Part shown: positions 51,397-61,462 of the stretch, piece after piece
Layout of the letters: each line of letters starts with the position of its first letter
Position numbering within the stretch: the stretch's first letter is position 1
NCBI RefSeq assembly: GCF_001718695.1
Contig: NZ_CP013420.1
Coordinates: 558,001 to 622,000 of the forward strand
Direction: 5' to 3'
DNA: 64,000 nt
DNA from: Burkholderia ubonensis
Lineage (GTDB): Bacteria; Pseudomonadota; Gammaproteobacteria; Burkholderiales; Burkholderiaceae
The notes under the pieces: model-generated
Told to the model about the DNA's origin: nothing
Database searches by the model: none
Seen by the model: only the letters and a program-made list of their open reading frames with translations
Program-made: the position numbers and the translations under genes

Positions 51397-51632
51397 CGTT
51401 CTTCTCCATCGGGTGATGTACAGGGTGAGTCGCGCCGTTCAAGGGGCGGATCACGTCGGCAGTTATATCACAGCGGATTACGGGAGGCTTTTCATTGGGA
51501 AGTGAAAAAGCGTCAAATCGTCAAGTTGTGTCGCTATCCGCCGACGAACTGCGCGCACGCGCGCGGCGGCGCGGCGCATGCGCCGGCGGCTTGCAGGCCA
51601 AGGGGAGGGCGGGCGCGGTGCGGCGATGCGCG

Positions 51633-52073
51633 TCAGTGCGGCACCGGCGGCTTGATCGGCGGCCGTCGCAGCGCGCGACGGATCAGCGCGATGACGACGC
51701 CGCATGCGAACAGGAACGCGGCCGGCACGACCCAGTAGCCGACGAACGCATGCCACAGATAGCTCGCGAGCGTGTTGCGGCGCACCACGTACTCGTCGCG
51801 CGCGGCCTGCTGGCGGGGGGCATTGGCGGCGAGCACGTCGGCGGGGCAGCCGGCCGCACGCGCTTCGTCAGGGTCGCCGTGACAGCGCGCGGCGGCGCCG
51901 GCGGCGCGCTGCGCATCGGTGAGCTGCCAGGTGGTCAGCGCGAGCTGCAGGTCCGCCTTGTTGTAGGCCATTTCCTCGCGGATCTCGCGCACGGCGACGA
52001 TCGCGACGGGGACGGCCCAGAACACGATCACGATCACCCAGCGGCGGAACCAGCGATGTTGTCTCCATGCCAT
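51633..52073 (-). CDS. Small inner-membrane protein
   Basis: 146 residues with two TM helices, residues 9-28 (R-W-V-I-V-I-V-F-W-A-V-P-V-A-I-V-A-V) and about 112-132 (Y-W-V-V-P-A-A-F-L-F-A-C-G-V-V-I-A-L), and a periplasmic loop with two cysteines. Basic ends on both sides. GGAGG lies 10 bases before the ATG. No family function known to me. Confidence 0.7.
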   Translation of the reverse strand: MAWRQHRWFRRWVIVIVFWAVPVAIVAVREIREEMAYNKADLQLALTTWQLTDAQRAAGAAARCHGDPDEARAAGCPADVLAANAPRQQAARDEYVVRRNTLASYLWHAFVGYWVVPAAFLFACGVVIALIRRALRRPPIKPPVPH

Positions 52074-52352
52074 CCAAGCCTCCGTTTGACGCGGCGTACG
52101 CGTCCGTGTCGAGGGCGGCCCGATGGCGCTTCTTATGCTTGGATGGGCCGCATTGCAGCCATCATAGAAGAAAACGCGGCGAATTGCCGCACCATGTGGC
52201 GGCGTTCGAACGGCGCGATGCGGCCCAGGCGACGCGGCAGCGCAGGGAGGCGCACCGGACACAACGGGGCCGGTGTGCGGGCCGGCGCGTCGAGGCAGGC
52301 TGCGCGATCGCGCCGGTCGATGCACGCGCAACGAAACGCACCGAAAATGAAA

Positions 52353-52385
52353 AATGCCGCGCCCGCCGAAGCGGTGCGCGGCATT
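52353..52385 (-). terminator. psiF terminator
   Basis: AATGCCGCGC and GCGCGGCATT pair around a 13-nt loop; on the minus strand TTTTTCATTTT follows. It lies 20 bp after the psiF-like stop. Confidence 0.75.
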
Positions 52386-52404
52386 CGCGCGGGAGCGCCG
52401 GGAC

Positions 52405-52695
52405 TCAGTTGGCCGGCTGATTGCTCAGGCAGCTCTTCATGAACGCCTTGCGCTCGTCGCCCTTCTTGCCGGCGGCGTCCTTGTTGCAGGCCTTCATCTT
52501 GTCCTGCTGCGACATCGCCTTCGCCGGCTTCGCCGACAGGCAGTCCTTCATGAATGCCTTGCGTTCGTCGCCCGTCTTGCCGGCTGCCTGGGTGTTACAG
52601 GCCTTCATCTTGTCCTGCTGGCTGTTCGCCGCGAATGCGGGGGAAGCGAGCATGCCGCCGACGAGCAGTGCGGCTGCGAGCGATTGGATTTTCAT
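52405..52695 (-). CDS. psiF: PsiF-repeat periplasmic protein
   Basis: 96 residues. Signal peptide ending A-F-A-A-N, then two nearly identical PsiF repeats (Q-Q-D-K-M-K-A-C-N ... G-D-E-R-K-A-F-M-K-x-C-L-S), each with two cysteines. In E. coli psiF is phosphate-starvation induced; the function is unknown. GGGAG lies before the ATG. Confidence 0.93.
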   Translation of the reverse strand: MKIQSLAAALLVGGMLASPAFAANSQQDKMKACNTQAAGKTGDERKAFMKDCLSAKPAKAMSQQDKMKACNKDAAGKKGDERKAFMKSCLSNQPAN

Positions 52696-52962
52696 TTGAC
52701 ACTCCCATGGGGTGAACTGCGTTTTATTGACGCCATCGCGAAGCGGGACACATAGCGGGGACGCATCGCGCCGCGCGCTCCGATTATGGCGAATCAATGT
52801 GAAAACACCAAAACGGCTTTCCTATAACGCGGCGGCCGACTCGATCGTTGACGGCACGCGTGCGCCGATCATCGGGACAAACCATGACGCGCGGCGGCCG
52901 CGTCGAGGGTGCGCGCGCCGAACTTGGCGGCGGGCCGGCCGCAAGCCATTACAATCGCGGCC

Positions 52963-53985
52963 ATGAACACTTCGAACATTGCATCTCCTTCGTCCGCGCC
53001 GGCGTTGCCGCGCATCGCCGTCCTCGCCACCGGCGGCACCATCGCCGGGGCCGCGCCCGACGCCGCCAGCACAGCCGGCTACCAGGCCGGCGCGCTCGGC
53101 GTCAACTTCCTGCTCGACGCAGTGCCGGCGCTCGCGTCTGTCGCGCGCATCGACGCCGAACAGGTCGCCAGCATCGACAGCAAGGATCTCGCGCTGCCGC
53201 TGTGGAACACGCTGGCCGCGCGCATCGATGCGCTGATGGCCGACGACGCCGTCGACGGCATCGTGATCACGCATGGCACCGATACGCTCGAGGAAACCGC
53301 CTACGCGCTGCACCTGACCGTGCGGGGCGACAAGCCGGTCGTGCTGACCGCGGCGATGCGCCCGGCGACCGCGCTGTCGTCCGACGGCCCGCTCAACCTG
53401 CTCAACGCGGTGACGGTCGCGGCTCACCCGGCCGCGCGCGGGCAGGGCGTGCTGGTCGCATTCAACAACCGGATCCATGGCGCGCGCGACGTCGTGAAGT
53501 CGAGCACGTATGCGGTCGATGCGTTCCAGTCGCCGGAACTCGGCGCGCTCGGCTGGGTGCAGGACGGCCGCGTCGAATTCGCGCGGCGCGTGACGCGTCC
53601 GCACGATTCGCAACTGGTGATGCGTAATGCATGGCCGGCGGTCGAGGTTGTCGCCAGCTATTCAGGGGTCACGCGCACCGCCGTCGATGCGCTCGTCGCG
53701 GCCGGCGTGCGCGGGCTCGTCGTCGCGGGCACCGGCAACGGCTCGATCCATGCGACGCTGCAGGCGGCGCTCGCCGATGCGGTGAAGCAGGGCGTCGTCG
53801 TGGTCCGCGCGTCGCGGGCCGGCTCGGGGCACGTGATGAAGAACGGCGCGGCCTGCGACGACGCGCTCGGCTTCGTGAGCGCGGGCTCGCTGAACCCGTT
53901 CAAGGCGCGCGTGCTGCTGATGCTCGCGCTCGCGAACGGGATCGGCGCGCGCGACGCATTGCAGCGCGTGTTCGATACGCTGTGA
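52963..53985 (+). CDS. ansA: L-asparaginase
   Basis: 340 residues. T-G-G-T-I-A-G with the nucleophile threonine, the second motif H-G-T-D-T-L-E-E-T-A and A-M-R-P identify asparaginase, converting asparagine to aspartate and ammonia. The N-terminus (M-N-T-S-N-I-A-S-P-S-S-A-P) is short and not hydrophobic, so the enzyme appears cytosolic, although the sequence type is close to type II enzymes. Confidence 0.92.
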   Translation: MNTSNIASPSSAPALPRIAVLATGGTIAGAAPDAASTAGYQAGALGVNFLLDAVPALASVARIDAEQVASIDSKDLALPLWNTLAARIDALMADDAVDGIVITHGTDTLEETAYALHLTVRGDKPVVLTAAMRPATALSSDGPLNLLNAVTVAAHPAARGQGVLVAFNNRIHGARDVVKSSTYAVDAFQSPELGALGWVQDGRVEFARRVTRPHDSQLVMRNAWPAVEVVASYSGVTRTAVDALVAAGVRGLVVAGTGNGSIHATLQAALADAVKQGVVVVRASRAGSGHVMKNGAACDDALGFVSAGSLNPFKARVLLMLALANGIGARDALQRVFDTL

Positions 53986-54029
53986 CGGCCGGCCGCTGAT
54001 AGGGCGGCGCGTGTCGCGTGCAATGAAAA

Positions 54030-54055
54030 ACGCAGGCCGACGGCCTGCGTTTTTT
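54030..54055. terminator. Bidirectional terminator between ansA and the LysM gene
   Basis: CGCAGGCC, 3-nt loop, GGCCTGCG with A- and T-runs on both sides (54026-54030 and 54050-54055). Both flanking genes converge on it. Confidence 0.85.
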
Positions 54056-54077
54056 ATGTCGGTGTCGCGCCGGACGC

Positions 54078-54548
54078 TCAGGACTGCGGCGGGATCACGA
54101 GCTTCTGGCCCGGATAGATGCGGTCGGGGCTCGACAGCATCGGCTTGTTCGCTTCGAAGATCACCGGGTACTTGTTCGCGTCGCCGTACACTTCCTTCGC
54201 GATCGCGGACAGCGTATCGCCCGGCTTCACGTCGTGGTACTGGACTTCCGGATCGTCCGGCTGGAGGTCGTCGTCGTTGACGCCCGCGACGCCCTGCACG
54301 TTGCCGGCCGCGACCTTGACCTTGGCCTTCGTGTCGAGATCGGCGACGCTGCCCGACAGCGTCACGGTGCGCGACGCGCCGTCGAACGCGACGCTCAGGT
54401 TCGACGTGTCGAGGCCCTGCGTGTCGATGTAGTGCTTGATCGCATCGGCCGCGGTCTGGTTTGCCGCATTCGGATCTTCCGCCGCTTGCGCGTCGGCGTG
54501 ACCCAGCAGTTTTTCACCCGCCTCTTTGATAAACGAAAGAAGACCCAT
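54078..54548 (-). CDS. lysM: BON-LysM protein (YgaU/Kbp-like)
   Basis: 156 residues. The N-terminal BON domain (L-S-V-A-F-D-G-A-S-R-T-V-T-L-S-G-S-V) and C-terminal LysM (V-K-P-G-D-T-L-S-A-I-A-K-E-V-Y-G-D ... I-Y-P-G-Q-K-L-V-I-P) match E. coli Kbp/YgaU, a small potassium-binding protein. No signal peptide. GGGAG precedes the ATG. Confidence 0.93.
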   Translation of the reverse strand: MGLLSFIKEAGEKLLGHADAQAAEDPNAANQTAADAIKHYIDTQGLDTSNLSVAFDGASRTVTLSGSVADLDTKAKVKVAAGNVQGVAGVNDDDLQPDDPEVQYHDVKPGDTLSAIAKEVYGDANKYPVIFEANKPMLSSPDRIYPGQKLVIPPQS

Positions 54549-54692
54549 CGCTGCACTCCCTAGGTGGGTTGAAAAGAAAACGCGCCGTGAAGTGGCGAAA
54601 AAAACACCGCGCTGGCACGAATGCGCGCGCGGCGGTTTTCTCGAAAGGCGTGGCGAAAGTGTAGGCGTTCACGGCGACGATTGCATGACTTA

Positions 54693-54721
54693 TTGCACGC
54701 GTGAACGTAAAGAAGTGTAAG
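54693..54721 (+). promoter_or_regulatory. Promoter of a candidate intergenic RNA
   Basis: TTGCAC (54693-54698), 17 bp, TGTAAG (54716-54721); four of six bases match consensus in each box. It is the only promoter-like signal on the plus strand before the terminator at 54812. Confidence 0.35.
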
Positions 54722-54727
54722 ACGTGA

Positions 54728-54840
54728 AATCCGACAGACGGACACCCGACGACGACGTCTGACCGACCAAGGCTTCCCCGGCGTCGCCGGGTGCCGCTGC
54801 GGACCCCACCTCGCCGCTCTCAGCCCAGAGCGGCGTTTTT
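54728..54840 (+). ncRNA. Candidate small RNA between the LysM gene and glxR
   Basis: About 113 nt from a promoter-like site to a good Rho-independent terminator (CGCCGCTCT, loop CAGCCC, AGAGCGGCG, TTTTT at 54812-54840). No open frame of any size lies inside, and the terminator serves no known plus-strand gene: the LysM gene and glxR both lie on the minus strand. A second hairpin (CCCCGGC-GTC-GCCGGG) is inside. The rest of the 437-bp gap holds no gene. Confidence 0.4.
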
Positions 54841-54985
54841 CGCCCCGTCGCACGCGAGCTGCGATGCGTGGCGGGGCGCCCCACGGAGATGCGCGATGAT
54901 GCGCGCATCGATGCGGTCCGGCACGCGGAACCGCAAGTGTGGCGTGTGCGCGTGTCCGCGATGACCGCGGATGGGCGCGATTGCG

Positions 54986-55891
54986 TCAGGCGACCTTGGC
55001 TTGCGCGTGCGGCTGCGCGATCTCGAAGTTCGACATGATCTCGAGCGCGCGCACGAGCGCCGAGTGATCCCAGGCCTTGCCGCCGTGCGATGCGCAGACG
55101 CTGAACAATTGCTGCGCGCTCGCGGTATGCGGCAGCGCGAGGCCGAGCTTGCGCGCGCCGTCGAGCGCGAGGTTCAGGTCCTTCTGGTGCAGCTCGATGC
55201 GGAAGCCCGGATCGAACGTGCGCTTCGTCATCCGCGCGCCGTGCACTTCGAGGATCCGCGACGCGGCGAAGCCGCCCATCAGCGCCTGGCGCACGCGCTC
55301 CGGATCGGCGCCCGAGCGTGCGGCGAACAGCAGCGCTTCGCCGACGGCCTCGATGTTCAGCGCGACGATGATCTGGTTCGCGACCTTGCAGGTCTGGCCC
55401 GCGCCGTTGTCGCCGACGAGCGTGATGTTCCTGCCCATCCGCTCGAACAGCGGCTTCGCGCGTTCGAAGGCCTGCTCCGGGCCGCCGACCATGATCGTCA
55501 GCGTCGCCTCGCGCGCGCCGACTTCGCCGCCGGACACCGGCGCGTCGAGGTAGTCGCAGCCGAGCGCGTTGATGTCCTTCGCGAATGCCTGCGTGTCGAG
55601 CGGCGAGATCGAGCTCATGTCGATCACGAGCTTGCCGGCGGTGAGGCCCTTCGCGACGCCGTCGTCGGCGAACAGCACGTTGCGCACGTCGGGCGTGTCC
55701 GGAACCATCGAGATGATGATGTCCGCGTGCTTCGCGACTTCGGTCGAGTTCGCGACGACCTTCGCGCTCGCCCGCAGGTCGTCCGGCACCGGAAACGCGC
55801 CGTTCACGACGAGCTGATGATCGCCCTTGAGCAGGTTGCGCGCCATGTGCGCGCCCATGATGCCGAGGCCGATGAAACCGATGGTTGCCAT
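54986..55891 (-). CDS. glxR: 2-hydroxy-3-oxopropionate (tartronate semialdehyde) reductase
   Basis: 301 residues. I-G-F-I-G-L-G-I-M-G-A-H-M-A is the NAD-binding start. D-A-P-V-S-G-G-E-V-G-A is the substrate motif, K-V-A-N-Q holds the catalytic lysine and H-Q-K-D-L the C-terminal site. It reduces tartronate semialdehyde to D-glycerate in the glyoxylate pathway. Third gene of gcl-hyi-glxR, 42 bp after hyi. Confidence 0.95.
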   Translation of the reverse strand: MATIGFIGLGIMGAHMARNLLKGDHQLVVNGAFPVPDDLRASAKVVANSTEVAKHADIIISMVPDTPDVRNVLFADDGVAKGLTAGKLVIDMSSISPLDTQAFAKDINALGCDYLDAPVSGGEVGAREATLTIMVGGPEQAFERAKPLFERMGRNITLVGDNGAGQTCKVANQIIVALNIEAVGEALLFAARSGADPERVRQALMGGFAASRILEVHGARMTKRTFDPGFRIELHQKDLNLALDGARKLGLALPHTASAQQLFSVCASHGGKAWDHSALVRALEIMSNFEIAQPHAQAKVA

Positions 55892-55933
55892 ATGAGTGTC
55901 TCCTTGTAGGGGCGATGACGGAAAGGGCGAGGC

Positions 55934-56743
55934 TCAGGCGGCGCGGCGCGCCGACCCCGGTGCGCAGCCGGCGACGCGTTGCAGCCAGCCGAGCCCTTCG
56001 GTCGTGGTGGTGCGCGGCTTGTATTCGCAGCCGACGTAGCCGGCATAGCCGAGCCGGTCGAGCAGCGCGAACAGGAACGCGTAGTTGATCTCGCCCGTGC
56101 CCGGCTCGTTGCGGCCCGGGTTGTCCGCGAGCTGCACGTGGCCGATCGACGCGAGGTTGCGTTCGATCGTCGCGGCCAGTTCGCCTTCCATGCGCTGCAT
56201 GTGATAGATGTCGTACTGCAGGAACAGGTTGTCCGAGCCGACCGCGCGGATCACGTCGAGCCCTTCGGCCGAGCGGTTCAGCGCGAAGCCCGGGATGTCG
56301 AACGAATTGCACGGCTCGACGAGCAGGCGGATGCCTTCGCGCTTCAGCGCATCGGCCGCGAAGCGCAGGTTGTCGACGATCGTGACGAAGGTCGTGTCGC
56401 GCGCCGTGCTCGCCGACGGAATCCCGACCAGGCAGTTCAGCTGCGGCACCTTCAGCGCCTTCGCATACTCGATCGCGCGGCCGACGCCTTCCTGGAACTC
56501 GCCGACACGATCGGGCAGGCACGCGATGCCGCGCTCGCCCTGGTCCCAGTTGCCGGCGGGCAGGTTGTGCAGCACGAGGCGCAGGCGGTGCGTCTCGAGC
56601 CGCTCGGCGAGTTCCTCTTTCGCGTACGGATACGGGAACAGGAACTCGACGGCGTCGAAGCCCGCGTCGGCGGCCGCCTTGAAGCGGTCGAGGAACGGCA
56701 CTTCGTTGAACAGCATGGTCAGGTTGGCTGCAAACTTCGGCAT
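55934..56743 (-). CDS. hyi: Hydroxypyruvate isomerase
   Basis: 269 residues. P-K-F-A-A-N-L-T-M-L-F-N-E and F-L-D-R-F-K-A-A-A-D-A-G-F-D-A-V-E-F-L-F-P match Hyi. V-E-P-C-N-S, Q-Y-D-I-Y-H and Y-V-G-C-E-Y give the metal and catalytic acids of this TIM barrel. It interconverts hydroxypyruvate and tartronate semialdehyde. Middle gene of the operon; the C-terminal 10 residues are a basic extra tail. Confidence 0.94.
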   Translation of the reverse strand: MPKFAANLTMLFNEVPFLDRFKAAADAGFDAVEFLFPYPYAKEELAERLETHRLRLVLHNLPAGNWDQGERGIACLPDRVGEFQEGVGRAIEYAKALKVPQLNCLVGIPSASTARDTTFVTIVDNLRFAADALKREGIRLLVEPCNSFDIPGFALNRSAEGLDVIRAVGSDNLFLQYDIYHMQRMEGELAATIERNLASIGHVQLADNPGRNEPGTGEINYAFLFALLDRLGYAGYVGCEYKPRTTTTEGLGWLQRVAGCAPGSARRAA

Positions 56744-56783
56744 GAGCTAAGCCTCTTCGGTCGGTCAGTAGGAATGGGGCGGG

Positions 56784-58559
<1,776 letters not shown>

Positions 58560-58660
58560 GAATGTCTCCTTGAATGTTTTTGCGGATCTTGCGAATCGGT
58601 CTGTTGGAGACACTTTAGGGATGCATCAAAGGTTTGATAAGATCAGCCGGAGTCGCTTTT

Positions 58661-58681
58661 TTCGAAACTAAAAGTATCGAA
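58661..58681. promoter_or_regulatory. Candidate LysR-type operator
   Basis: TTCGAAACT and AGTATCGAA form inverted arms around AAA with one mismatch pair. It lies 53 bp before the LysR start and about 100 bp before gcl, the usual place of a recognition site that serves both directions. Confidence 0.5.
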
Positions 58682-58733
58682 TGACGGCAGGTCGGGCGTT
58701 GGCCGGCCGTCACCGTCATGCAGGAGACACGGG

Positions 58734-59645
58734 ATGGACCGCTTCAAGCAGATCGAGACGTTCGTGCGGGTCGCGGACGCGGGCAGCCTCGCGGCCGCGG
58801 CGCTCGAGGAGGGCGTGTCGCCGGTCGTGCTCGGACGGCGCATCGACGCGCTGGAGAAGCGTCTCGGCGTGAAGCTGATGTACCGCTCGACGCGGCGGCT
58901 CGTCGTCAGCGAGGAAGGCGCGGCATTCCTCGAGCGCTGCCGCGGCCTGCTCGCGGAATGGGACCAGGCCGAGAACGAGCTGGCCGCCGGGCGGCGCGCG
59001 GTGAGCGGCCACCTGATCGTGTCCGCGCCGGCCGCATTCGGCCGCAAGCACGTCGCGCCGCACGCGCCGGGCTTTCTCGCCGACAAGCCGGACATGCAGT
59101 TGTCGTTCAACCTGACCGACCGGGTCGTCGACCTCGTGCGCGAAGGCTACGACCTGTCGATCCGGATCGGCGGCGCGGTCGATCCGAACTTCGTCGCGGT
59201 GAAGCTCGCGTCGAACCGGCGCGTCGTCTGCGGCACGCCGGATTATTTCCGCCGGCACGGCCGCCCGAAGACGCTCGACGACCTGCTGAAGCACAACTGC
59301 CTCGCGTTCAACCTGCAAGGCGGCCAGAACCGCGGCTGGTATTTTCAGCGTAACGGCAAGATCGTCACGATGCGCGTGACGGGCAACCTCGACTGCAACG
59401 ACGGCGAACTGCTGCACCGCTGGGCGTCGGAAGGGCTCGGGCTCGGCTGGCGCTCGACCTGGGAGATCGCCGCGCAGCTCGAGACGGGCGAGCTCGAGAC
59501 CGTCCTCGACGACTATGCACTGCCCGACTATGACATCCTCGCCGTCTATCCGCAGCAGCGCTACGTGCCGGCGCGCGTGCGCTATTTCATCGACTACCTG
59601 CGCGACGCGTACGCGCGCGCCGGCTACTGGAGCAGCCCGCCGTGA
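58734..59645 (+). CDS. LysR-type regulator next to gcl
   Basis: 303 residues. The N-terminal winged HTH (F-K-Q-I-E-T-F-V-R-V-A-D-A-G-S-L-A-A-A-A) and R-R-I-D-A-L-E-K-R-L-G-V-K-L are standard, followed by the periplasmic-binding-like effector domain. Its divergent position suggests that it controls gcl-hyi-glxR, with glyoxylate or an upstream compound such as allantoin as signal (inference). Confidence 0.9.
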   Translation: MDRFKQIETFVRVADAGSLAAAALEEGVSPVVLGRRIDALEKRLGVKLMYRSTRRLVVSEEGAAFLERCRGLLAEWDQAENELAAGRRAVSGHLIVSAPAAFGRKHVAPHAPGFLADKPDMQLSFNLTDRVVDLVREGYDLSIRIGGAVDPNFVAVKLASNRRVVCGTPDYFRRHGRPKTLDDLLKHNCLAFNLQGGQNRGWYFQRNGKIVTMRVTGNLDCNDGELLHRWASEGLGLGWRSTWEIAAQLETGELETVLDDYALPDYDILAVYPQQRYVPARVRYFIDYLRDAYARAGYWSSPP

Positions 59646-59754
59646 GCGCCGCCGCGCCGTCGTCTCGGGAGTGCGCGAAGGCCCGCGCCGACGGTTCGGG
59701 CGATTCAAGTCGTTGAAAACACGGCCGAATCTGCCGGGAAAAGCTGGGTCGGTG

Positions 59755-59783
59755 TTGCATGCGGCCCGTATCCGGGTTAAAAT
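59755..59783 (+). promoter_or_regulatory. Promoter of the rpsF operon
   Basis: TTGCAT (59755-59760), 17 bp, TAAAAT (59778-59783). This is a good sigma-70 site 67 bp upstream of the rpsF start. Confidence 0.65.
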
Positions 59784-59800
59784 CTTCAGCTTCTCACTTG

Positions 59801-59826
59801 CCACACCGGTTCAGACGCCCGGGTGG
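59801..59826 (+). promoter_or_regulatory. Candidate S6:S18-binding leader hairpin
   Basis: CCAC-A-CCGG and CCGGGTGG can pair around a 9-nt loop in the rpsF leader; a CCG lies at the bulge side, as in the known leader motif bound by the S6:S18 complex in many bacteria. The fit is by eye only. Confidence 0.35.
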
Positions 59827-59849
59827 CTTCAATCCACAAGGAGTGTGTA

Positions 59850-60224
59850 ATGCGTCATTACGAAATCGTCTTCATCGTGCACCCCGATCAGAGCGAGCAA
59901 GTGCCCGCGATGATCGAGCGTTACAAGACCACGATCACGTCGCACGGCGGCCAGATCCACCGTGTCGAAGACTGGGGCCGTCGCCAGCTGGCCTACATGA
60001 TCGAGAAACTCGCGAAGGCTCACTACGTCTGCATGAACATCGAGTGCGACCAGACGACGCTCGACGAACTCGAACACGCGTTCAAGTTCAACGACGCCGT
60101 GCTGCGTCACCTCATCGTCAAGATGAAGAAGGCCGAGACCGGCCCGTCGCCGATGATGAAGGAAGTTCAGCGCGAAGAAGCCAAGAAGGCGGCTGCAGCT
60201 CAGCCGACCGAAGCGCAGGCTTAA
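59850..60224 (+). CDS. rpsF: 30S ribosomal protein S6
   Basis: 124 residues from [21 protein letters not shown] precedes the ATG by 7 bases. W-G-R-R-Q-L-A-Y and Y-V-C-M-N-I-E are typical. It binds S18 in the platform of the small subunit. First of the rpsF-priB-rpsR-rplI operon. Confidence 0.98.
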   Translation: MRHYEIVFIVHPDQSEQVPAMIERYKTTITSHGGQIHRVEDWGRRQLAYMIEKLAKAHYVCMNIECDQTTLDELEHAFKFNDAVLRHLIVKMKKAETGPSPMMKEVQREEAKKAAAAQPTEAQA

Positions 60225-60263
60225 GCTCGTAACCTTTAAGCCATCAAGGAGCACGCGACTCAC

Positions 60264-60563
60264 GTGAACAGGTTGCAATTGACGGCGAGCGTCGTCGAGC
60301 GCGCAGCGGTGCGGTACACGCCCGCCGGCGTTCCGATCGCAAGCGCGACGTTGCAGCACCGCACGGAAGTCGTCGAGGCAGGCATTCGCCGTCAGGTCGA
60401 GATGACGATCGAGGCGGTGGCGGCCGGCGAGGCGAGCGGCAGGCTGGAAGGCTGTGAAATGGGCGTCGAGACGCTGTTCACAGGTTTCCTGGCGAAGAAG
60501 AGCCGCAACGCGCGCACCTTGGTGTTTCACATCACAGCATTGCAGGACCTTGGAAAGGACTGA
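60264..60563 (+). CDS. priB: Primosomal replication protein N
   Basis: 99 residues starting at GTG; AAGGAG is 12 bases away, a long spacing that may keep expression low. [12 protein letters not shown] and R-Y-T-P-A-G-V-P form the OB fold. It acts with PriA in replication restart. The stop is 2 bases before rpsR. Confidence 0.96.
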
Positions 60564-60565
60564 AC

Positions 60566-60841
60566 ATGGCCCGCCCCACTGGTAAGAAATTCGACAAGCG
60601 TCGTCAGCAACAAAACCCGCTCTTCAAGCGCAAGAAGTTCTGCCGCTTCACCGCGGCCGGCGTCGAGCAGATCGACTACAAGGACACGGAAACGCTGAAG
60701 GACTTCATCGGCGAAAACGGCAAGATCACGCCGGCTCGCCTGACGGGCACGAAGGCGCACTATCAGCGTCAGCTGGACACGGCAATCAAGCGCGCGCGTT
60801 TCCTCGCGCTGCTGCCGTACACCGATCAGCACAAGGCGTAA
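60566..60841 (+). CDS. rpsR: 30S ribosomal protein S18
   Basis: 91 residues. [17 protein letters not shown] and [15 protein letters not shown] are the S18 core. GGAAAGGAC precedes the ATG. Confidence 0.98.
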
Positions 60842-60868
60842 TCAGGCGACGCAATAAGGAGAATTCGA

Positions 60869-61321
60869 ATGCAAATCATTCTGTTGGAAAAAGTCGCCAA
60901 TCTGGGCAACCTCGGCGATATCGTCAAGGTCAAGGACGGTTACGCTCGCAACTTCCTGATCCCGAACCGCAAGGCTCGCCGTGCAACGAAGGAAGCGATC
61001 GCTGAATTCGAAGTGCGTCGCGCAGAGCTCGAGAAGGTCGCCGCTGAAAAGCTGGCAGCTTCGCAGGCAGTCGGCGAGAAGCTGGCAGGCCAGTCGTTCG
61101 AAATCACGCAGAAGTCGGGCGTCGACGGCCGTCTGTTCGGCTCGGTCACGAACGGCGACGTTGCCGAACTGCTGAAGAAGGCAGGCTACGACGTCGAGAA
61201 GGCGCAGGTTCGCATGCCGGAAGGCCCGCTGAAGATGATCGGCGAGCACGGCGTTCAGGTCGCGCTGCACACGGACGTCGTCGTCGACGTCACGATCAAC
61301 GTGATCGGCGACCACGCGTAA
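60869..61321 (+). CDS. rplI: 50S ribosomal protein L9
   Basis: 150 residues. [16 protein letters not shown] and G-Y-A-R-N-F-L-I-P form the N-terminal domain, followed by the long connecting helix and the C-terminal domain (G-S-V-T-N-G-D-V-A). It binds 23S rRNA at the L1 stalk base. Last gene of the operon before a terminator. Confidence 0.98.
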   Translation: MQIILLEKVANLGNLGDIVKVKDGYARNFLIPNRKARRATKEAIAEFEVRRAELEKVAAEKLAASQAVGEKLAGQSFEITQKSGVDGRLFGSVTNGDVAELLKKAGYDVEKAQVRMPEGPLKMIGEHGVQVALHTDVVVDVTINVIGDHA

Positions 61322-61365
61322 GCGACAGGCAGTCTCGCCGGGCGGCTCCCGCCGCCCGGATGAAG

Positions 61366-61400
61366 GGCAGGCGCCCGGGCAACCGGGGCCTGCCTTTTTT
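61366..61400 (+). terminator. rplI operon terminator
   Basis: GGCAGGCGCCCGG and CCGGGGCCTGCC pair with one bulge, loop GCAA, then TTTTTT. Confidence 0.85.
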
Positions 61401-61462
61401 GTTGTCCGGCAGCCGGCGGCCGCGCTGGCATCTCCGCGCCCAATTCGCGATAATCCCAACCC

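Noticed and set aside
58716..59804. 362-codon minus-strand frame opposite the LysR gene
   Set aside because: Shadow of a well-supported LysR gene; no ribosome site or domain.
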